A stretch of DNA of 64,000 nucleotides from Flavobacteriales bacterium (GCA_016722445.1 JADKIZ010000013.1:1-64000), one strand, 5' to 3'. Shown: positions 53,939-62,798, counted from the stretch's first letter. The notes: a model not told the origin generated them from the letters alone. Numbers and translations: made by a program.

Positions 53939-55153
53939 CTAGTTTGTGCTATCTGTCACCAAAGTATCTACAGCAACGGTTTGCGTAGTATCTGTGGCGG
54001 CTGGAGAAGCAGCGTTAGGTATATATTCAGTTCCTTCTGGAGCTTTCGGACTTGCTGGAGTTGTTCCTTGAAGTGATAGTACGAAAGCAGAAACTTGCGC
54101 TATCATTTTAGGAGACAATTCCTGCTGCCAGGATTTCATACCCTTACCTTGTACACCATACTTCACAGTGGTGAAAACATCTTTCACATCACCACCATGG
54201 ATCCAGAATTTGTCGGTGAGGTTTGGTCCAACGATACCACCACCATCTGCTCCGTGGCACACTGCACAATATTGAACGAAAGCTGATTTACCTGCTTCAA
54301 TATCGGAAGCTTCAGTCAAAAGAGTCACTGTTTTTTCAGTAACCAGATCCTTTGCTTTAGCTTGATATTCCGCTACCTGCGCAGCACCGGCAGCCATCTG
54401 TGCTTTGTATTCCTCATCGCTGGAAGGACCATTTGAAATGTGGAAATACACCAGATAAACTACTGCCCAAACGATGGTGAAATAGAAACCATATTTCCAC
54501 CATGGTGGGAGTGCATTATCCAATTCGCGAATTCCATCATAATCGTGATCGGTGAGCACCGCAGCTTCCTGCTCAATGGCAACAGAAGCGTTGAATTTGT
54601 CCCAGAAAACAGATGTTCTTTCTGCGTGTTCTTTGAGTGGCGACAATTCCGCTTCTTTTATAATAAAGAGGCGAATCATTCTAACCAGATAAACGACAAC
54701 AAAAAGTTCGATGAGAATCACGACAACCAACGCGTTGATTGCGTTATAACCGAAACCCTGATGCAAAAAATCGAGCACAGGAGCAGGTTCAGGAGCTGCG
54801 GGAGCAGCAGCAGCAGCATCAGCCGTTTGTGCAGTAGCGCTTTGTGAGAAAAACATCGTAGCAGTAATGATTGCAACGATCATTTTCATTTTGTCCCAAA
54901 CACTTCCATCACCACGTTGGTAGTTTTTCGCAACAGCGGAAACAACTTTACCAAGTTGAATGATGAAAATAAGTAGAACCAGTGCAACAAGCGCCAGAGC
55001 ATAAAATACAGGGCTGGTATACACAGATTGTTTAACAGGCTCAGCAGGAGTTGCTGCGGTTGCAGCCGCTGCCTGGGCCAGAACACCAGTCTGGCTGCCG
55101 ATGATGGCCAGAACTGTGGTGAATAACCGAATTGTTTTATTTGTGGTCAGCAT
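53939..55153 (-). CDS. ccoP: cbb3 oxidase diheme-position subunit CcoP, one CxxCH only
   Basis: ATG 55153 gives 404 residues, MLTTNKTIRLFTTVLAIIGS, a signal-like start, then an Ala-rich segment and helix VFYALALVALVLLIFIIQLG. A second hydrophobic part, then AINALVVVILIELFVVVYLV and WWKYGFYFTIVWAVVYLVYF, gives four helices in total. The cytochrome c domain (about 285-380) has QYCAVCHGADGGGIVGPNL and the Met ligand in KGMKSWQQELS. Only one CxxCH is present, while classical CcoP has two. The tail (ASPKAPEGTEYIPNAASPAA) is low-complexity. It passes electrons to CcoO/N. The gene is 7 nt after the ccoQ-like stop. The upstream extension to 55246 overlaps ccoQ and is not the start. Confidence 0.88.
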   Translation of the reverse strand: MLTTNKTIRLFTTVLAIIGSQTGVLAQAAAATAATPAEPVKQSVYTSPVFYALALVALVLLIFIIQLGKVVSAVAKNYQRGDGSVWDKMKMIVAIITATMFFSQSATAQTADAAAAAPAAPEPAPVLDFLHQGFGYNAINALVVVILIELFVVVYLVRMIRLFIIKEAELSPLKEHAERTSVFWDKFNASVAIEQEAAVLTDHDYDGIRELDNALPPWWKYGFYFTIVWAVVYLVYFHISNGPSSDEEYKAQMAAGAAQVAEYQAKAKDLVTEKTVTLLTEASDIEAGKSAFVQYCAVCHGADGGGIVGPNLTDKFWIHGGDVKDVFTTVKYGVQGKGMKSWQQELSPKMIAQVSAFVLSLQGTTPASPKAPEGTEYIPNAASPAATDTTQTVAVDTLVTDSTN

Positions 55154-55160
55154 GGGTTTG

Positions 55161-55334
55161 TCAGATTGAAGGTTGGTCATCAAGAGGAATGTTCTTTTGC
55201 TCTGCAATGCTCTGTTTGCTTTCAGAAAATGTCTTGAAAAGCACAACAGTGAAAATTGCAGTGAAAATCAACAGTGAGATCAGCGGATAAATACTGATGC
55301 CAGTTATTGATGTGAGATAATTGATGAATTTCAT
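55161..55334 (-). CDS. ccoQ: CcoQ-like small membrane subunit
   Basis: ATG 55334 to TGA 55161 encodes 57 residues: MKFINYLTSITGISIYPLIS, then LLIFTAIFTVVLFKTFSESK and ending NIPLDDQPSI. One helix with a charged tail fits CcoQ-like subunits, which stabilise cbb3. Its ATG overlaps the TGA of ccoNO (ATGA), and ccoP follows at 7 nt, so translation is coupled. Sequence identity to known CcoQ is not checked; the call rests on position, size and topology. Confidence 0.75.
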   Translation of the reverse strand: MKFINYLTSITGISIYPLISLLIFTAIFTVVLFKTFSESKQSIAEQKNIPLDDQPSI

Positions 55335-57499
55335 TTTGCAGCAGTTGTGTTGTTGTTATGAACATCAATATCATGGCCGAGCTTCTGCAGGTAAGCGATC
55401 AAGGCGATAATTTCCTGATCAGGAGCCAGACCATCTTCTCCAAGTAACAATTGTGATTCGGAAGCTTTCAGATCATCATAAATGGTCTGGGCTTGTTTGT
55501 GCATATCCTCTACGGCGAGTTGATCAAAACCTTCAGGATAAGGAACACCCAAAGTGATCATCGCACGAATCTTGGCTGGAGTCATACCTTCATCAATCTT
55601 ATTGGTCAACAACCAAGGATAACGAGGCATGATTGAAGTAGGCGAAGTAGAAGTCGGATCGGCCATGTGGTTATAGTGCCATGAATTCGACTTTTTATTG
55701 TTACCTACACCTTCTCGGGCCAAATCTGGACCAGTACGTTTAGAACCCCATTGGAATGGGTGGTCATAAACGAATTCACCAGCTTTAGAGTATTCACCAT
55801 AACGCTCAGTTTCTGCGCGGAATGGACGAACCATCTGAGAGTGACAAGTATAACATCCTTCTCGGATATAGATATCACGACCCTCAAGCTCAAGTGGAGT
55901 ATAAGGTTTCACTTCAGCGATGGTAGGTATATTTGACTTGATCAAGAATGTTGGAATCATTTCGATGATACCACCAACGGCAACCATGACGAGTGCAAGC
56001 ACAAGCATTTGTACAGGTCTTCTTTCGATCACTCTGTGCCAGTGTTCTTTACCATGGATTTCAACTCGTTTTGCAAGTGCAGGCGCTTCAGCAGCTTCAT
56101 CAGCAACGAAACTACCAGCAGCTGCGGTTTTCCAGAGATTCACGATCATGAAGATCACACCAACAAGGAAGAGCACACCACCCAATGAACGGATCAAATA
56201 GAAGCCTTGCATACCTTTCACCATATCGAGGAATTGATATTGGAGACGTCCATCTTCAGTGAATTGAGTGAGCATTTCGTTGTGTCTCCAACCTGCCCAA
56301 TACATTGGTACAGCATACAATACGATACCGAGAGTACCAATCCAGAAGTGCCAGTTGGCCAGTTTGCGTGAATACAATTCTGTTTTCCACATTCTTGGGA
56401 TGAGCCAATACAGCATACCGAATGTGAGGAAACCATTCCATCCAAGTGCACCAACGTGTACGTGAGCGATGGTCCAATCAGTGAAGTGAGAAATAGCGTT
56501 GACGTTTTTCAAAGAAAGCATTGGACCTTCGAAGGTGGCCATACCATAAGCGGTAACAGCAACCACCATGAATTTCAACACCACATCTTCACGAACACGG
56601 TCCCAAGCACCACGGAGGGTGAGAAGACCATTGATCATACCACCCCATGATGGAGCAATCAACATGACACTGAAAACAGTACCAAGAGATTGAGCCCAAT
56701 CAGGAAGAGAGCTATACAACAAGTGGTGAGGACCGGCCCAGATATAAAGGAATATCAATGCCCAGAAGTGAATAATCGAAAGGCGATAAGAATACACAGG
56801 ACGATTGGCAGCTTTCGGAACGAAATAATACATCAGTCCGAGGTATGGCGTGGTGAGGAAGAATGCAACTGCATTGTGACCATACCACCATTGTACCAGT
56901 GCATCCTGAACACCGGCATACCATGAATAGCTTTTCAAAAGAGAAACCGGCAATTCAAAACTATTGACGATGTGAAGCATAGCCACAGTTACCCAGGTTG
57001 CTATGAAGAACCAAATGGCAACATAAAGGTGACGCTCACGACGCTGAATGATGGTCATAAACATGTTGAGACCGAATACGACCCAGATCAAAGTGATGAG
57101 GATATCGATTGGCCATTCCAACTCTGCGTATTCTTTACCGGTGGTAATACCGAATACGAGTGTAAGAGCTGCCAAGACGATAATGAGCTGCCAACCCCAA
57201 AAGTGGATACGCGATAGTTTATCGCTCCACATTCTGGCCTTGGTAAGGCGCTGAAGGGAATAATAAACTCCCATAAAAATACCATTCCCCACGAAAGCGA
57301 AAATCACCGCATTGGTGTGTAATGGTCTAAGCCTTCCGTACGTCGTCAACGGAAAGTCAAAATTCAGTACTGGAAAGACCAGCTGGAGTGCGATAATTAC
57401 TCCGACAAGCATACCGACTGCCCCCCAAAGTGCAGTGGCAATTGCGAATTGCTTCACAATCTTGTTGTCATAAGCGAAACGTTCAATGTTCGTGCTCAT
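55331..57499 (-). CDS. ccoN: Fused cbb3 oxidase CcoN-CcoO
   Basis: A 722-residue fusion of the catalytic and mono-heme subunits, a common form in Bacteroidota. The CcoN part (about 1-490) has twelve helices, the conserved His ligands and metal site: FPLTTYGRLRPLHTNAVIFA, QWWYGHNAVAFFLTTPYLGL, WAGPHHLLYSSLPDWAQSLG and WTIAHVHVGALGWNGFLTFG. The CcoO part (about 520-722) begins HWHRVIERRPVQML and has GCYTCHSQMVRPFRAETERY (heme c CxxCH) and PTSIMPRYPWLL with the Met ligand. It reduces O2 to water at low oxygen and pumps protons. Start ATG 57499 overlaps the stop of ccoS (ATGA). The frame is intact. Confidence 0.96.
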   Translation of the reverse strand: MSTNIERFAYDNKIVKQFAIATALWGAVGMLVGVIIALQLVFPVLNFDFPLTTYGRLRPLHTNAVIFAFVGNGIFMGVYYSLQRLTKARMWSDKLSRIHFWGWQLIIVLAALTLVFGITTGKEYAELEWPIDILITLIWVVFGLNMFMTIIQRRERHLYVAIWFFIATWVTVAMLHIVNSFELPVSLLKSYSWYAGVQDALVQWWYGHNAVAFFLTTPYLGLMYYFVPKAANRPVYSYRLSIIHFWALIFLYIWAGPHHLLYSSLPDWAQSLGTVFSVMLIAPSWGGMINGLLTLRGAWDRVREDVVLKFMVVAVTAYGMATFEGPMLSLKNVNAISHFTDWTIAHVHVGALGWNGFLTFGMLYWLIPRMWKTELYSRKLANWHFWIGTLGIVLYAVPMYWAGWRHNEMLTQFTEDGRLQYQFLDMVKGMQGFYLIRSLGGVLFLVGVIFMIVNLWKTAAAGSFVADEAAEAPALAKRVEIHGKEHWHRVIERRPVQMLVLALVMVAVGGIIEMIPTFLIKSNIPTIAEVKPYTPLELEGRDIYIREGCYTCHSQMVRPFRAETERYGEYSKAGEFVYDHPFQWGSKRTGPDLAREGVGNNKKSNSWHYNHMADPTSTSPTSIMPRYPWLLTNKIDEGMTPAKIRAMITLGVPYPEGFDQLAVEDMHKQAQTIYDDLKASESQLLLGEDGLAPDQEIIALIAYLQKLGHDIDVHNNNTTAAK

Positions 57500-57678
57500 A
57501 GATTAGTATTGGTTTGTTTGGATGTGTCTTCTGTTGGTATTTCATCGTCCATGAGTATTCTGATGGACGGAGTGTAATCATCGTCGAACTGGCCGGCTTG
57601 TGCGTTCCTGATGAACGCAATGAGAAAGCCCACAGCGAGGGTGAGACTTGCTCCGATCAGTATGTAAATGGCACTCAT
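57496..57678 (-). CDS. ccoS: cbb3 oxidase assembly protein CcoS
   Basis: A 60-residue single-helix protein, MSAIYILIGASLTLAVGFLI, then AFIRNAQAGQFDDDYTPSIR and ending TEDTSKQTNTNL. The GQFDDDYTPS-like motif after the helix is the CcoS signature. It is needed for heme and copper insertion into CcoN. It is the first gene of the oxidase operon; a box GTGATCTAAATCAT lies 75 nt upstream and its stop overlaps the ccoN start. Confidence 0.93.
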   Translation of the reverse strand: MSAIYILIGASLTLAVGFLIAFIRNAQAGQFDDDYTPSIRILMDDEIPTEDTSKQTNTNL

Positions 57679-57752
57679 TTTTTGTGAAATTTTATCTGTT
57701 CAAAGGAATATTTACATCTACAGGTGTTTTGTGATAGCGGTTAGTTTTGAAA

Positions 57753-57766
57753 GTGATCTAAATCAT
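57753..57766 (-). promoter_or_regulatory. FNR-like box upstream of ccoS
   Basis: GTGATCTAAATCAT matches TTGATnnnnATCAA except at the two outer bases: TGAT, 4 nt, ATCA. Its centre is about 81 nt from the ccoS ATG; a TTCCTTTG -7-like box lies at 57708-57701. Same distance as the box before the usp gene. Confidence 0.6.
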
Positions 57767-57825
57767 GGGGATCGTTGATTGGATTCAACACAAAACCATC
57801 GAATTCCAAATGAAATGATCACAAA

Positions 57826-57841
57826 CATGACAATCGTCATG
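57826..57841. promoter_or_regulatory. Palindrome CATGAC-AATC-GTCATG in the ccoS upstream region
   Basis: A perfect 6-bp inverted repeat with 4-nt centre, about 150 nt ahead of ccoS and 63 nt after the ccoI stop. The TGAC n4 GTCA core is Crp/Fnr-like and may be a second site. Confidence 0.4.
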
Positions 57842-57903
57842 TAACCCGAGCCGACGATCAGGCAAGGAAAATCACTTGAAAGAGGTAATGCTTACGCTAC
57901 AGA

Positions 57904-58707
57904 TCAATGATTCAACTTCAGTTTCATTGCTGCCAAATGGCTGAGGCCATTGGTAAACAGAATAATACTGATTGAGCTGATCGGCATCAGAATCGCTGCA
58001 ACAACAGGCGACAATGTTCCCGTAACGGCGAATGACAATCCCACGACATTGTACAAAAGAGAAAGTCCAAAACTTGCGAGAATAATTCGTTGAGCATATT
58101 TAGCCAATTGAAACAACCGATCGAGATTTCCAAAAGCTGATCCCTCCAGAATAGCATCGCAAGCTGGAGAAAAATTATTGACATCATCGGAGACAGCTAT
58201 CCCAACCTGACTTTGCTGTAAAGCACCAGAATCATTCAAACCATCGCCAACCATCGCAACATAAGCGCCTTCCTCCTGGAGATCTTTCACATAATCCATT
58301 TTGTTTTCAGGAGTCTGATGGAATAACATCGGTGTTTCTTTTCCGGCGAGATTTTGAAGAGCATCACGCTCCGCTTCATTGTCGCCACTTAAAAATGACA
58401 AAGCCGAGTTAGACTTCATTCCTGCGATCACATTTGAAGCCCCTTCCCTGAAATTTCTTTCAAAGCCAAAAAATCCGGCATAATGCCCATTCAATTTGAC
58501 ATGCACTTTCGCACCATTGAAAGACTGATCAGAATGAAGAGGAATGCCGCAGAAGGCAGCATTTCCAATTTTCACATCATAGCCATCAATGCGGCCAGAA
58601 AGTCCTGCACCAGGAATTTCAATGTAATCGAAAACTGATTTTTCATTGCAGAATGCCAGATGTGAAGACAATGATTTGCTCAAAGGGTGATTGGAGTGTC
58701 GCACCAA
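57904..58707 (-). CDS. ccoI: CcoI copper ATPase, C-terminal ATP-binding and last helices
   Basis: The C-terminal third of the copper P-type ATPase. Real coding here starts before the listed start, at EKVYSLVRHSNHPLSKSL (the HP motif used by Cu+ ATPases). N and P domain features are IEIPGAGLSGRIDGYDVKIG, then VGDGLNDSGALQQSQVGIAV (the GDGxND motif that binds Mg). The last two helices are FGLSLLYNVVGLSFAVTG and LSPVVAAILMPISSISIILF. It shares the frame of 58741-60315, but a +1/-1 indel pair near 58743-58765 and 58715-58720 inserts a false stop. It supplies copper for CcoN. Confidence 0.85.
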   Translation of the reverse strand: MVRHSNHPLSKSLSSHLAFCNEKSVFDYIEIPGAGLSGRIDGYDVKIGNAAFCGIPLHSDQSFNGAKVHVKLNGHYAGFFGFERNFREGASNVIAGMKSNSALSFLSGDNEAERDALQNLAGKETPMLFHQTPENKMDYVKDLQEEGAYVAMVGDGLNDSGALQQSQVGIAVSDDVNNFSPACDAILEGSAFGNLDRLFQLAKYAQRIILASFGLSLLYNVVGLSFAVTGTLSPVVAAILMPISSISIILFTNGLSHLAAMKLKLNH

Positions 58708-58740
58708 TGAATAGACTTTTCCAAATCACTTTCGCCCATT

Positions 58741-60315
58741 TCATCGCCATAGAACTTTACTTTTACTCACGTTGTTGGTGATCGTTCCTGTTTTATCTAA
58801 AACGATATGATTCACATTCGCGAGGGATTCAATCACTGCAGGATTTTTGAGATAAAATTTGTTTTTGCTAAAAACCCGCATGATGGCGCCGTTGGTAAAA
58901 GTCGCAGAAAGAAGCAGTGCACAAGGACAGGCAACAATCAACACAGTAGTGAGCGCATTTAGTCCGCGTGCCATATCAGTTGGCATCCAGTATAAAAATC
59001 CACCCACGGAAAGGGCGAGCAAGAATATAGTGAAGTTGCGCGCAAGTCGATCGATAAATGTTGTATGCACTTTTTCACCTTTGTTAAACGCATCACGATT
59101 CCATAAGCCTGTGAGATAACTCTGAGAAACCTCACGCAATACTTCGCACTCAATGGCACCACCGGTTTGTTTACCACCAGCGTATATCAATTCACCTTTG
59201 CGAATTTTAACCGGAGCGGATTCGCCTGTTACAAAACTGTAATCGATATGTGCTTCATCGCTGAGTAATTTACTATCCGCAGGCACAAGTTCCTGTGAGT
59301 GTATCACCATCACATCACTCACTTTCAAATTGGTCAATGGAATACTCTCTTCTACATCCTTTGCCTTCTTCAGCATGATGCTAATTGGAAAGAAGCTCTT
59401 GTAATTTCTATCAAACTGCAACGCGTGATGCGTTTTTTCCTGGAAATATCTTCCGACCAGCATGAAGAAAATAATACCGGACATAGAGTCGAGGTAACCC
59501 GCACCAGTACCACTCACAATTTCATATACACTTCTGACAAAAGTGATGAGGATAGACAACACCAAAGGCACATCAATATTGAGGTATTTTGCTTTGAGTG
59601 ATTGCCAAGCTGACACAAAAAATTCACCACCACTATAAATCAAAATTGGCAGTGAAATGGCGAGATTCAAATAAGAGAAAAATGTCTGCAATTCATGATC
59701 GCCTTCATCCGTAATATGGAAATACTCAGGAAAGCTGAGCATCATGATATTTGCGAAACAAAAACCTGCGACAGCGATGCGATACACACGCACACGCTGA
59801 GGCGATCTTTGTTCTTTGCCACTCAGATTATCGAGACTCAACAATGGTTCATAACCAAGTGTTGTAATCAATTCAACGACCTTTCTCATGGTCGTAACCT
59901 GTGGATTGTAATGTATGGTGACTTCTTTGCGAAGAAAATCGGTACGCGATTGTGAAATACCTTTGTCGAGTTTATACAAATGCTCGAGCAACCATACGCA
60001 TGAACTGCAGTGCATTTGAGGAAGACTAAATACCACAACCGTGGTTTCACCATCGGAGTATCTAATCAGTTTTTGCTGAACGCCCTCATCATCGAGATAG
60101 TTAAATCTTCCCTGAAAATTTTTGAGTTTCGGAGAAATACCTACATGCTGATCGATGTTATAGTATGTACAAAGGTTGTTTTCTTTCAGTAATTCATACA
60201 CAACCTTACATCCATCGCAGCAAAATGCGTGGTCATCAGACATAACGAGTGCGTCTTTGCACACCTCACCGCAGTGATAACAAACCGTCTGTGTTTGTTG
60301 CTTTGCTTCGTCCAT
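58741..60315 (-). CDS. ccoI: CcoI copper ATPase, N-terminal metal-binding, transmembrane and start of P domain
   Basis: An oxidase-type copper-transporting P1B ATPase. N-terminal Cys-rich domain YHCGEVCKDALVMSDDHAFC then CDGCKVVYELL, then an HMA domain with QMHCSSCVWLLEHLYKL (about 90-150). Membrane helices follow, an A domain with SYVTGESAPVKI-like FVTGESAPVKIRKGELIYAG, the copper channel CPCALLLSATF, and the phosphorylation site DKTGTITNN. The frame closes on a false stop because one A is extra in a GAGTAAAAGT run. The continuation is 57904-58707. It follows the 139-residue gene by 2 nt. CcoI delivers Cu+ to the periplasm for cbb3 assembly. Confidence 0.9.
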   Translation of the reverse strand: MDEAKQQTQTVCYHCGEVCKDALVMSDDHAFCCDGCKVVYELLKENNLCTYYNIDQHVGISPKLKNFQGRFNYLDDEGVQQKLIRYSDGETTVVVFSLPQMHCSSCVWLLEHLYKLDKGISQSRTDFLRKEVTIHYNPQVTTMRKVVELITTLGYEPLLSLDNLSGKEQRSPQRVRVYRIAVAGFCFANIMMLSFPEYFHITDEGDHELQTFFSYLNLAISLPILIYSGGEFFVSAWQSLKAKYLNIDVPLVLSILITFVRSVYEIVSGTGAGYLDSMSGIIFFMLVGRYFQEKTHHALQFDRNYKSFFPISIMLKKAKDVEESIPLTNLKVSDVMVIHSQELVPADSKLLSDEAHIDYSFVTGESAPVKIRKGELIYAGGKQTGGAIECEVLREVSQSYLTGLWNRDAFNKGEKVHTTFIDRLARNFTIFLLALSVGGFLYWMPTDMARGLNALTTVLIVACPCALLLSATFTNGAIMRVFSKNKFYLKNPAVIESLANVNHIVLDKTGTITNNVSKSKVLWR

Positions 60316-60317
60316 AC

Positions 60318-60737
60318 TTATTCCTGTTCGTGGTAATCTGGAATCTCACCATCCTCTCGGGGACTTTCAGACAATTCCCTTCCTTCCTGATTCTGTCTAC
60401 CGAGTGTCCACTCGTCTGTAGCAGTTGTTTCAAGCCAAATTCTGCCTGATTTCCGGAACACTTGAACGTGCAAACCGTAGCTGTTTTCGAATTCCTGTTC
60501 CAGTTGATCCACGGTCATTTCAGGCACGATATCCATTTCACCTTCTTTTGAAAATGATCTGATTTCAGCCAATGTTCTGTTGCCTGGTACCATCAACTTT
60601 GCAGAAGTAGGCTTTCCCTTAGCGTGAGGCTGAGAGAAAAATTCGATTTTTATATAAGGAAACTGTTCACTGAAAATTCGTTGTAAACTCGAAATCGCGG
60701 TATTTCCTTTAATGGCTAATTTCATACTTGTTAGCAT
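60318..60737 (-). CDS. Conserved small protein between usp and ccoI
   Basis: A 139-residue protein, MLTSMKLAIKGNTAISSLQR, with IFSEQFPYIKIEFFSQPHAK, then MTVDQLEQEFENSYGLHVQV and FRKSGRIWLETTATDEWTLG near the end. An internal Met at 60725 (MKLAIKGN) is the likelier start by family shape; the ATG at 60737 overlaps the usp stop (TAATG). The alpha/beta pattern with a FRKSG..W.ET..t. motif is a short protein that accompanies usp and oxidase genes in Bacteroidota. Function unknown. Co-transcribed with usp and ccoI. Confidence 0.7.
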   Translation of the reverse strand: MLTSMKLAIKGNTAISSLQRIFSEQFPYIKIEFFSQPHAKGKPTSAKLMVPGNRTLAEIRSFSKEGEMDIVPEMTVDQLEQEFENSYGLHVQVFRKSGRIWLETTATDEWTLGRQNQEGRELSESPREDGEIPDYHEQE

Positions 60738-61573
60738 TAATGATTCTTTTTTTCTGACAATATCAAAACGGGTACATGAGCTCTGAAAGCGACCTTCTTC
60801 GTGTGGCTTTCATTGAAAATATGCCATAACAGATTGTGTTTTCTGGCAACCATCACTACCGCAGAAACTTTGTGTCTTCGTACCCAATCCATCAACACTT
60901 CCATTGTTCTGCCTGGTGAATGACGCAGGAAATAAGTCTTCATGTCCACTCCTTTGAACATCTTGTACAAAGGATCCAGGTGTTTATCATCACCATCATT
61001 GAACACATTGTCATTCACATGGACAAACCTCAGTTTGGATCCGTCCATGTCCATGAGTTCTCTAAGCATCCTCACACCGGTACCAGTTGGAATATTGAAT
61101 TGATCGAAGGCGAAAGCCACATAATTCCAAGGTTTGTAGACTGCTTTATCAGGAACGATCAATACAGGTACATCCACAGTACCGGCGAGCGAAGTAGAAG
61201 TGCTGCCAAAAACTGCTTCACTGAATCGATCACTGTGCGTAACGCCCATGACAACGAGACTGATGTCACCATTCTTGACAGTTTCTCTGATGACATCATT
61301 GGTAAAACCGACTTGAAGTTTTTTATTGATCCGAAGTTCAGGACCGAATTCTTCTTGTAATTTTTTTACCAGTTCAGTTAAACTCTTGCTGTCCTCCTGT
61401 TTGAGTTCTTCGAGGGTAACACGAATATCGAAGTAAGTATCACTCACCACAGGTATGTGCGTTGCGTGAAGCACCAACAGCCTTGCACCTGAATCCATAG
61501 CAAGTCGCGCTGCATACTTCACCGCTCTTAAAGAGTCGGGTGTAAAATCTGTTGTGGCCAGGATATTCTTCAT
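60737..61573 (-). CDS. Tandem universal stress protein
   Basis: A 278-residue cytosolic protein made of two UspA domains. Domain 1 (about 1-140): MKNILATTDFTPDSLRAVKY, then GDISLVVMGVTHSDRFSEAV and FGSTSTSLAGTVDVPVLIVP (the G-2x-G-9x-S/T ATP-binding signature). Domain 2 (about 145-275): YVAFAFDQFNIPTGTGVRML, WVRRHKVSAVVMVARKHNLL and ending AHVPVLILSEKKNH. Such proteins bind ATP or act as stress adaptors. It is the first gene after the regulator pair. A box CTGACATAAATCAG on the minus strand, centred about 81 nt from the ATG, suggests control by the adjacent Crp-type regulator. Confidence 0.92.
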   Translation of the reverse strand: MKNILATTDFTPDSLRAVKYAARLAMDSGARLLVLHATHIPVVSDTYFDIRVTLEELKQEDSKSLTELVKKLQEEFGPELRINKKLQVGFTNDVIRETVKNGDISLVVMGVTHSDRFSEAVFGSTSTSLAGTVDVPVLIVPDKAVYKPWNYVAFAFDQFNIPTGTGVRMLRELMDMDGSKLRFVHVNDNVFNDGDDKHLDPLYKMFKGVDMKTYFLRHSPGRTMEVLMDWVRRHKVSAVVMVARKHNLLWHIFNESHTKKVAFRAHVPVLILSEKKNH

Positions 61574-61646
61574 TCCATTGAGTATTATTATCTGCGAAAT
61601 ACCTGAATAACAATGGAAAAGCCTGTGAGGCGGCTCAATGGCATAA

Positions 61647-61660
61647 CTGATTTATGTCAG
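61647..61660 (-). promoter_or_regulatory. FNR-like box upstream of usp
   Basis: On the minus strand CTGACATAAATCAG: TGAC, 4 nt, ATCA; it shares TGA(T/C)nTAAATCA with the ccoS box and has the same distance to its start codon (centre about 81 nt). Confidence 0.55.
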
Positions 61661-61736
61661 CGAAACGGATTCGTTAACCCAGATCATACCGACAAAAAAC
61701 AAGCTTTCTATGATAGATGGGACATCACAATTCTTT

Positions 61737-62795
61737 TTAATTCTTCATCCTTTCCAACCTCGCAATATTGACAACGGTAATGGTAGAACCACTGATCTCG
61801 ATAATACCTTCACTCCGAAAATCACTTAAAGTTCTGATGAGTGATTCAGTGGCAGTTCCAACCATATTGGCCAAATCTTCGCGGGCTATGGCCATCGAAA
61901 ATGGTTTTTCCGATTTGATGTCATGATATCTCGCGCGCAGTTCGAGTAGCGCTTCCGCGGTCCGTTTTCTGACACTGCTGTAGGCAAGAGCCATGAGTTT
62001 GTCTTGTTCGGATTGAATATTTCCGGCGAGCATTCTTACAAACTGTTGCATCACTTGAGGATGTGTGAGCAATTTGTAGAAGTCTTCCGGAGGAAAAATG
62101 GTCACTTCACAATCTTCGAGTGCTTCGGCAGTGATCAAATGAAATTCATCATCGAGCAAAGCCATGTAGCCGAAAAAATCACCCGGTTGCAGCAATTTCA
62201 AGATAAGGTCCTTACCCAGCTCGTGACTCTTATAAATTTTCACTTTTCCGACATTGAGGAGGTAGAGCCCTGCAGGAGAATCACCCTCTCTGAAGATGAT
62301 GTCCTTTTTCCTGAAATGTCTGATTTGCTGGCGGTCCGAAACCTTGGTGATATCTTCAATACCATCAATACGGCCGAGCATTTCGTTCATGTCGTCTTGT
62401 GTCGGACGCATTTCACGTCGCATCGCTTCCGCTTTGCGCAACCTGCTTTCTACGGCATTGAGAAGTTCAACATCATCAAATGGTTTGGTGATGTAATCAT
62501 CAGCACCCATTTCCATTCCTTTGCGCATATCCATTCTTTCAGCTTTGGCTGTCAGAAAAATAAAGGGTATGGCAGCAGTCGATTCATTCTTATTTAACAG
62601 ATGCAATGCACCATAGCCATCAAGAACAGGCATCATGATATCGCAAATGATCAAATCTGGCTTCTCCTTCAAGGCAGCTTCAACTCCGGCTTTTCCATTT
62701 TCAGCAGCAGTTACTGTATAACCGGCCAGTTCAAGGATTTCAGAAGTGTTCTCACGAACATCCTGATTGTCTTCAATCAATAAGATTTTTTTCAT
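61737..62795 (-). CDS. Response regulator with cNMP-binding and Crp-type HTH domains
   Basis: A 352-residue fusion. Receiver domain (about 1-125): LIEDNQDVRENTSEILELAG, phospho-acceptor Asp in IICDIMMPVLDGYGAL (about 52), Lys in DDYITKPFDDVEL. A cyclic-nucleotide-binding-like barrel (about 155-270): FREGDSPAGLYLLNVGKVKI, LQPGDFFGYMALLDDEFHLI. HTH (about 285-345): KPFSMAIAREDLANMVGTAT, then ESLIRTLSDFRSEGIIEISG. The FNR cysteines are absent, so oxygen is not sensed by an Fe-S cluster here; signals would come from the kinase. Starts 4 nt after the kinase stop, so kinase and regulator are one unit. Likely regulator of usp and the cco operon. Confidence 0.92.
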   Translation of the reverse strand: MKKILLIEDNQDVRENTSEILELAGYTVTAAENGKAGVEAALKEKPDLIICDIMMPVLDGYGALHLLNKNESTAAIPFIFLTAKAERMDMRKGMEMGADDYITKPFDDVELLNAVESRLRKAEAMRREMRPTQDDMNEMLGRIDGIEDITKVSDRQQIRHFRKKDIIFREGDSPAGLYLLNVGKVKIYKSHELGKDLILKLLQPGDFFGYMALLDDEFHLITAEALEDCEVTIFPPEDFYKLLTHPQVMQQFVRMLAGNIQSEQDKLMALAYSSVRKRTAEALLELRARYHDIKSEKPFSMAIAREDLANMVGTATESLIRTLSDFRSEGIIEISGSTITVVNIARLERMKN

Positions 62796-62798
62796 AGG

